A stretch of DNA of 16,686 nucleotides from an uncultured Actinomycetes bacterium. Its GTDB lineage: Bacteria > Actinomycetota > Thermoleophilia > Gaiellales > F1-60-MAGs149. Each line of letters begins with the position of its first letter. The first letter of the stretch is position 1. The notes under the pieces are model-generated. The model searched no databases. It was not told the origin of the DNA and saw only the letters and a list, made by a program, of their open reading frames with translations. The position numbers were made by a program, and so were the translations under genes. Of this stretch, positions 15,350 through 16,686 are shown in pieces. The stretch spans positions 1 to 16,686 of the forward strand of contig CAIQOY010000306.1 of the NCBI GenBank assembly GCA_903873565.1. The letters are read 5' to 3'.

Positions 15350-16686
15350 GCGCGGCGGCCGTCGCGCCGCCGCGACCGGGCCGCCTCAGGGTCGACCTCG
15401 GCGCCACCCTCAGCCTCGTGGGGCTGATCGTGAAGTGGCTCAGCCTCGCGCTCGTCGCCCCGATCGTCGTGGCTCTGATCTACGGCGACAGCCTGCGCCC
15501 CTTCCTGATCCCCCTGGTCGTCGGCATCGCCGCCGGCTTCACGGTGGAGCGGCTGGCCGGGCGCCGCTCGAACGACGTCGGCGTGCGCGAGGCCTTCGCC
15601 GGGGTGGCCCTGACCTGGCTCGCCGCGGCCCTGCTCGGCGCCGCGCCCTACATGCTCGACGGCGGCGACATCCGGGCCCCGGTCGACGCCTACTTCGAGG
15701 CGATGAGCGGCTTCACCACCACGGGCGCCAGCGTGATGGGGGACATCGCCTCGCACTCCGAGGCGATCCTGTTCTGGCGCTCCCTGACCCAGTGGCTGGG
15801 CGGGATGGGCATCATCGTCCTGGCGATCGCCGTGCTCAACCAGTCGGGCCCCGGCGGCAAGGCGCTGCTCCAGCAGGAGGCGCCCGGTCCCGACGCCGAG
15901 AAGCTGACGCCGCGCCTGCGCGACACGGCGATCCGGCTGTGGCTGGTCTACGTGGGCCTCAGCGCAGCGCTCGCCGCCGCCCTCTGGGTCGTGGGGCTGA
16001 TCGACCCGGGCCAGGGCATGGACCTCTACAACGCGATCGCGCACACCTTCACCACGATGTCGACCGGCGGGTTCTCGCCCGAGCCGCGCTCGATGGAGTC
16101 GTTCGGCTGGGTCTCGCAGCTGCTCGTCGCGGTCTTCATGGTCATCGCCGGCGCCAACTTCGCGCTCTGGTACCGCACCGCCCGCGGCGACCTGCGCGCG
16201 GCGCCGCGCGACGGGGAGTTCCGGTGGTACGTCGGCATCCTCGCGGTCCTCTCGATCCTCGTCGCCATCGCGCTGCTCGCGACCACCGACGCCGGCTGGA
16301 TCTCGGCGTTCGGGCAGGCGGCCTTCCAGGTCATCACCATCATGACCACCACCGGCTTCGCCAGCCAGGACTTCGCCGTCTGGGCGCCGTTCGCGCTCCT
16401 GATCCTGTTCGCCGCGATGTTCATCGGCGGCTGCGCGGGCTCCACGTCCGGCTCGATCAAGGTGCTGCGGATCCGCCTGGCGCTGGGCAGCGCCCGCCGC
16501 GACATCGAGACCGCCGTGCACCCGGAGGCGGTGCTGCCGGTGCGCCAGAACGGCCGGCCGGTGCGCGAGGCGGCGCTGCAGGGCGCGACCGCCTTCATCG
16601 GGCTCTACCTCGTCACCTTCGCCGTGGGGGCCGCGGCGATCCTCCTGATCGCCACCCTGCACGGCTTCGCGATCGGCGCCTTCGAC
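15346..16686 (+). CDS. trkH: Trk potassium-uptake channel subunit TrkH, 3' end missing
   Basis: The frame is open from GTG 15346 to the window end, 447 codons; family members are usually about 480-500 residues, so only the C-terminus is missing. TrkH is the membrane pore for K+ uptake, with four M1-P-M2 repeats each giving one filter Gly. All four filter loops are seen: FTTTGAS (Gly127), TMSTGGFS (Gly241), MTTTGFAS (Gly337) and GGCAGSTSG (Gly365). WLGGMGI follows the first repeat, as in other TrkH proteins. The fourth loop continues SGSIK where SGGIK is common, a small change. The first 15 residues are a Pro/Ala/Arg-rich cytosolic tail. The start overlaps the trkA stop as GTGA, giving translational coupling with its regulator. 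Confidence 0.96.
   Translation, partial: MSAAAVAPPRPGRLRVDLGATLSLVGLIVKWLSLALVAPIVVALIYGDSLRPFLIPLVVGIAAGFTVERLAGRRSNDVGVREAFAGVALTWLAAALLGAAPYMLDGGDIRAPVDAYFEAMSGFTTTGASVMGDIASHSEAILFWRSLTQWLGGMGIIVLAIAVLNQSGPGGKALLQQEAPGPDAEKLTPRLRDTAIRLWLVYVGLSAALAAALWVVGLIDPGQGMDLYNAIAHTFTTMSTGGFSPEPRSMESFGWVSQLLVAVFMVIAGANFALWYRTARGDLRAAPRDGEFRWYVGILAVLSILVAIALLATTDAGWISAFGQAAFQVITIMTTTGFASQDFAVWAPFALLILFAAMFIGGCAGSTSGSIKVLRIRLALGSARRDIETAVHPEAVLPVRQNGRPVREAALQGATAFIGLYLVTFAVGAAAILLIATLHGFAIGAFD

Noticed and set aside
13901..16662. Large minus-strand frames opposite trkA and trkH
   Set aside because: They are antisense shadows; trkA and trkH have complete motif sets on the plus strand.

Overview
This window is very GC-rich (roughly three quarters G+C by eye, nearly every third codon position G or C) and carries a dense set of chromosomal housekeeping genes. 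GTG starts are common and intergenic gaps are short. Composition, the order rplM-rpsI-glmM-glmS-acpS and leaderless-looking promoters point to the phylum Actinomycetota. A Thermoleophilia/Solirubrobacterales-type genome is my best guess, but that is inference. No mobile element, CRISPR array, tRNA or rRNA was seen, and no stretch over about 100 bases lacks a gene.

Layout. 1-436: 3' end of a NodB-type polysaccharide deacetylase. 433-843 (minus): HIT-family protein, sharing a CTAG stop-codon palindrome with the deacetylase. 889-2199: DEDDy 3'-5' exonuclease with an unrecognised N-terminal region. 2169-2558 (minus): small predicted two-helix membrane protein, unknown. 2604-7053: rplM, rpsI, glmM, glmS and acpS, linking ribosomal proteins L13/S9 to amino-sugar synthesis and acyl carrier protein activation. 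7050-7532 (minus): rpsT with a long repetitive acidic tail, again sharing a CTAG stop palindrome with acpS. 7634-10137: murJ and a YihY/BrkB membrane protein, overlapping by GTGA. 10154-11959: lepA (EF4). 12062-12955: beta-hydroxyacid dehydrogenase. 12960-13943 (minus): CorA-type divalent-cation transporter. 14024-16686: trkA and trkH (cut by the window end), a potassium-uptake pair overlapping by GTGA.

Themes. S20 and LepA both concern the small ribosomal subunit; murJ and yihY sit between them. glmM and glmS make GlcN-1-P and GlcN-6-P for peptidoglycan, and MurJ flips the lipid-linked product, so cell-wall and ribosome genes are interleaved. The final block handles Mg2+ and K+.

Nothing here looks like an undescribed multi-gene system. 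The more interesting signals are smaller: (i) a TAnnnT box exactly 6-7 bases before the start codon of several genes, indicating leaderless mRNAs and correcting several starts; (ii) in contrast, both ribosomal-protein transcription units with a visible promoter (rplM, rpsT) have a TGCTACGnT box followed by a short leader containing a GC hairpin; (iii) the tandem-repeat acidic tail on S20; (iv) the unknown N-terminal region of the exonuclease.
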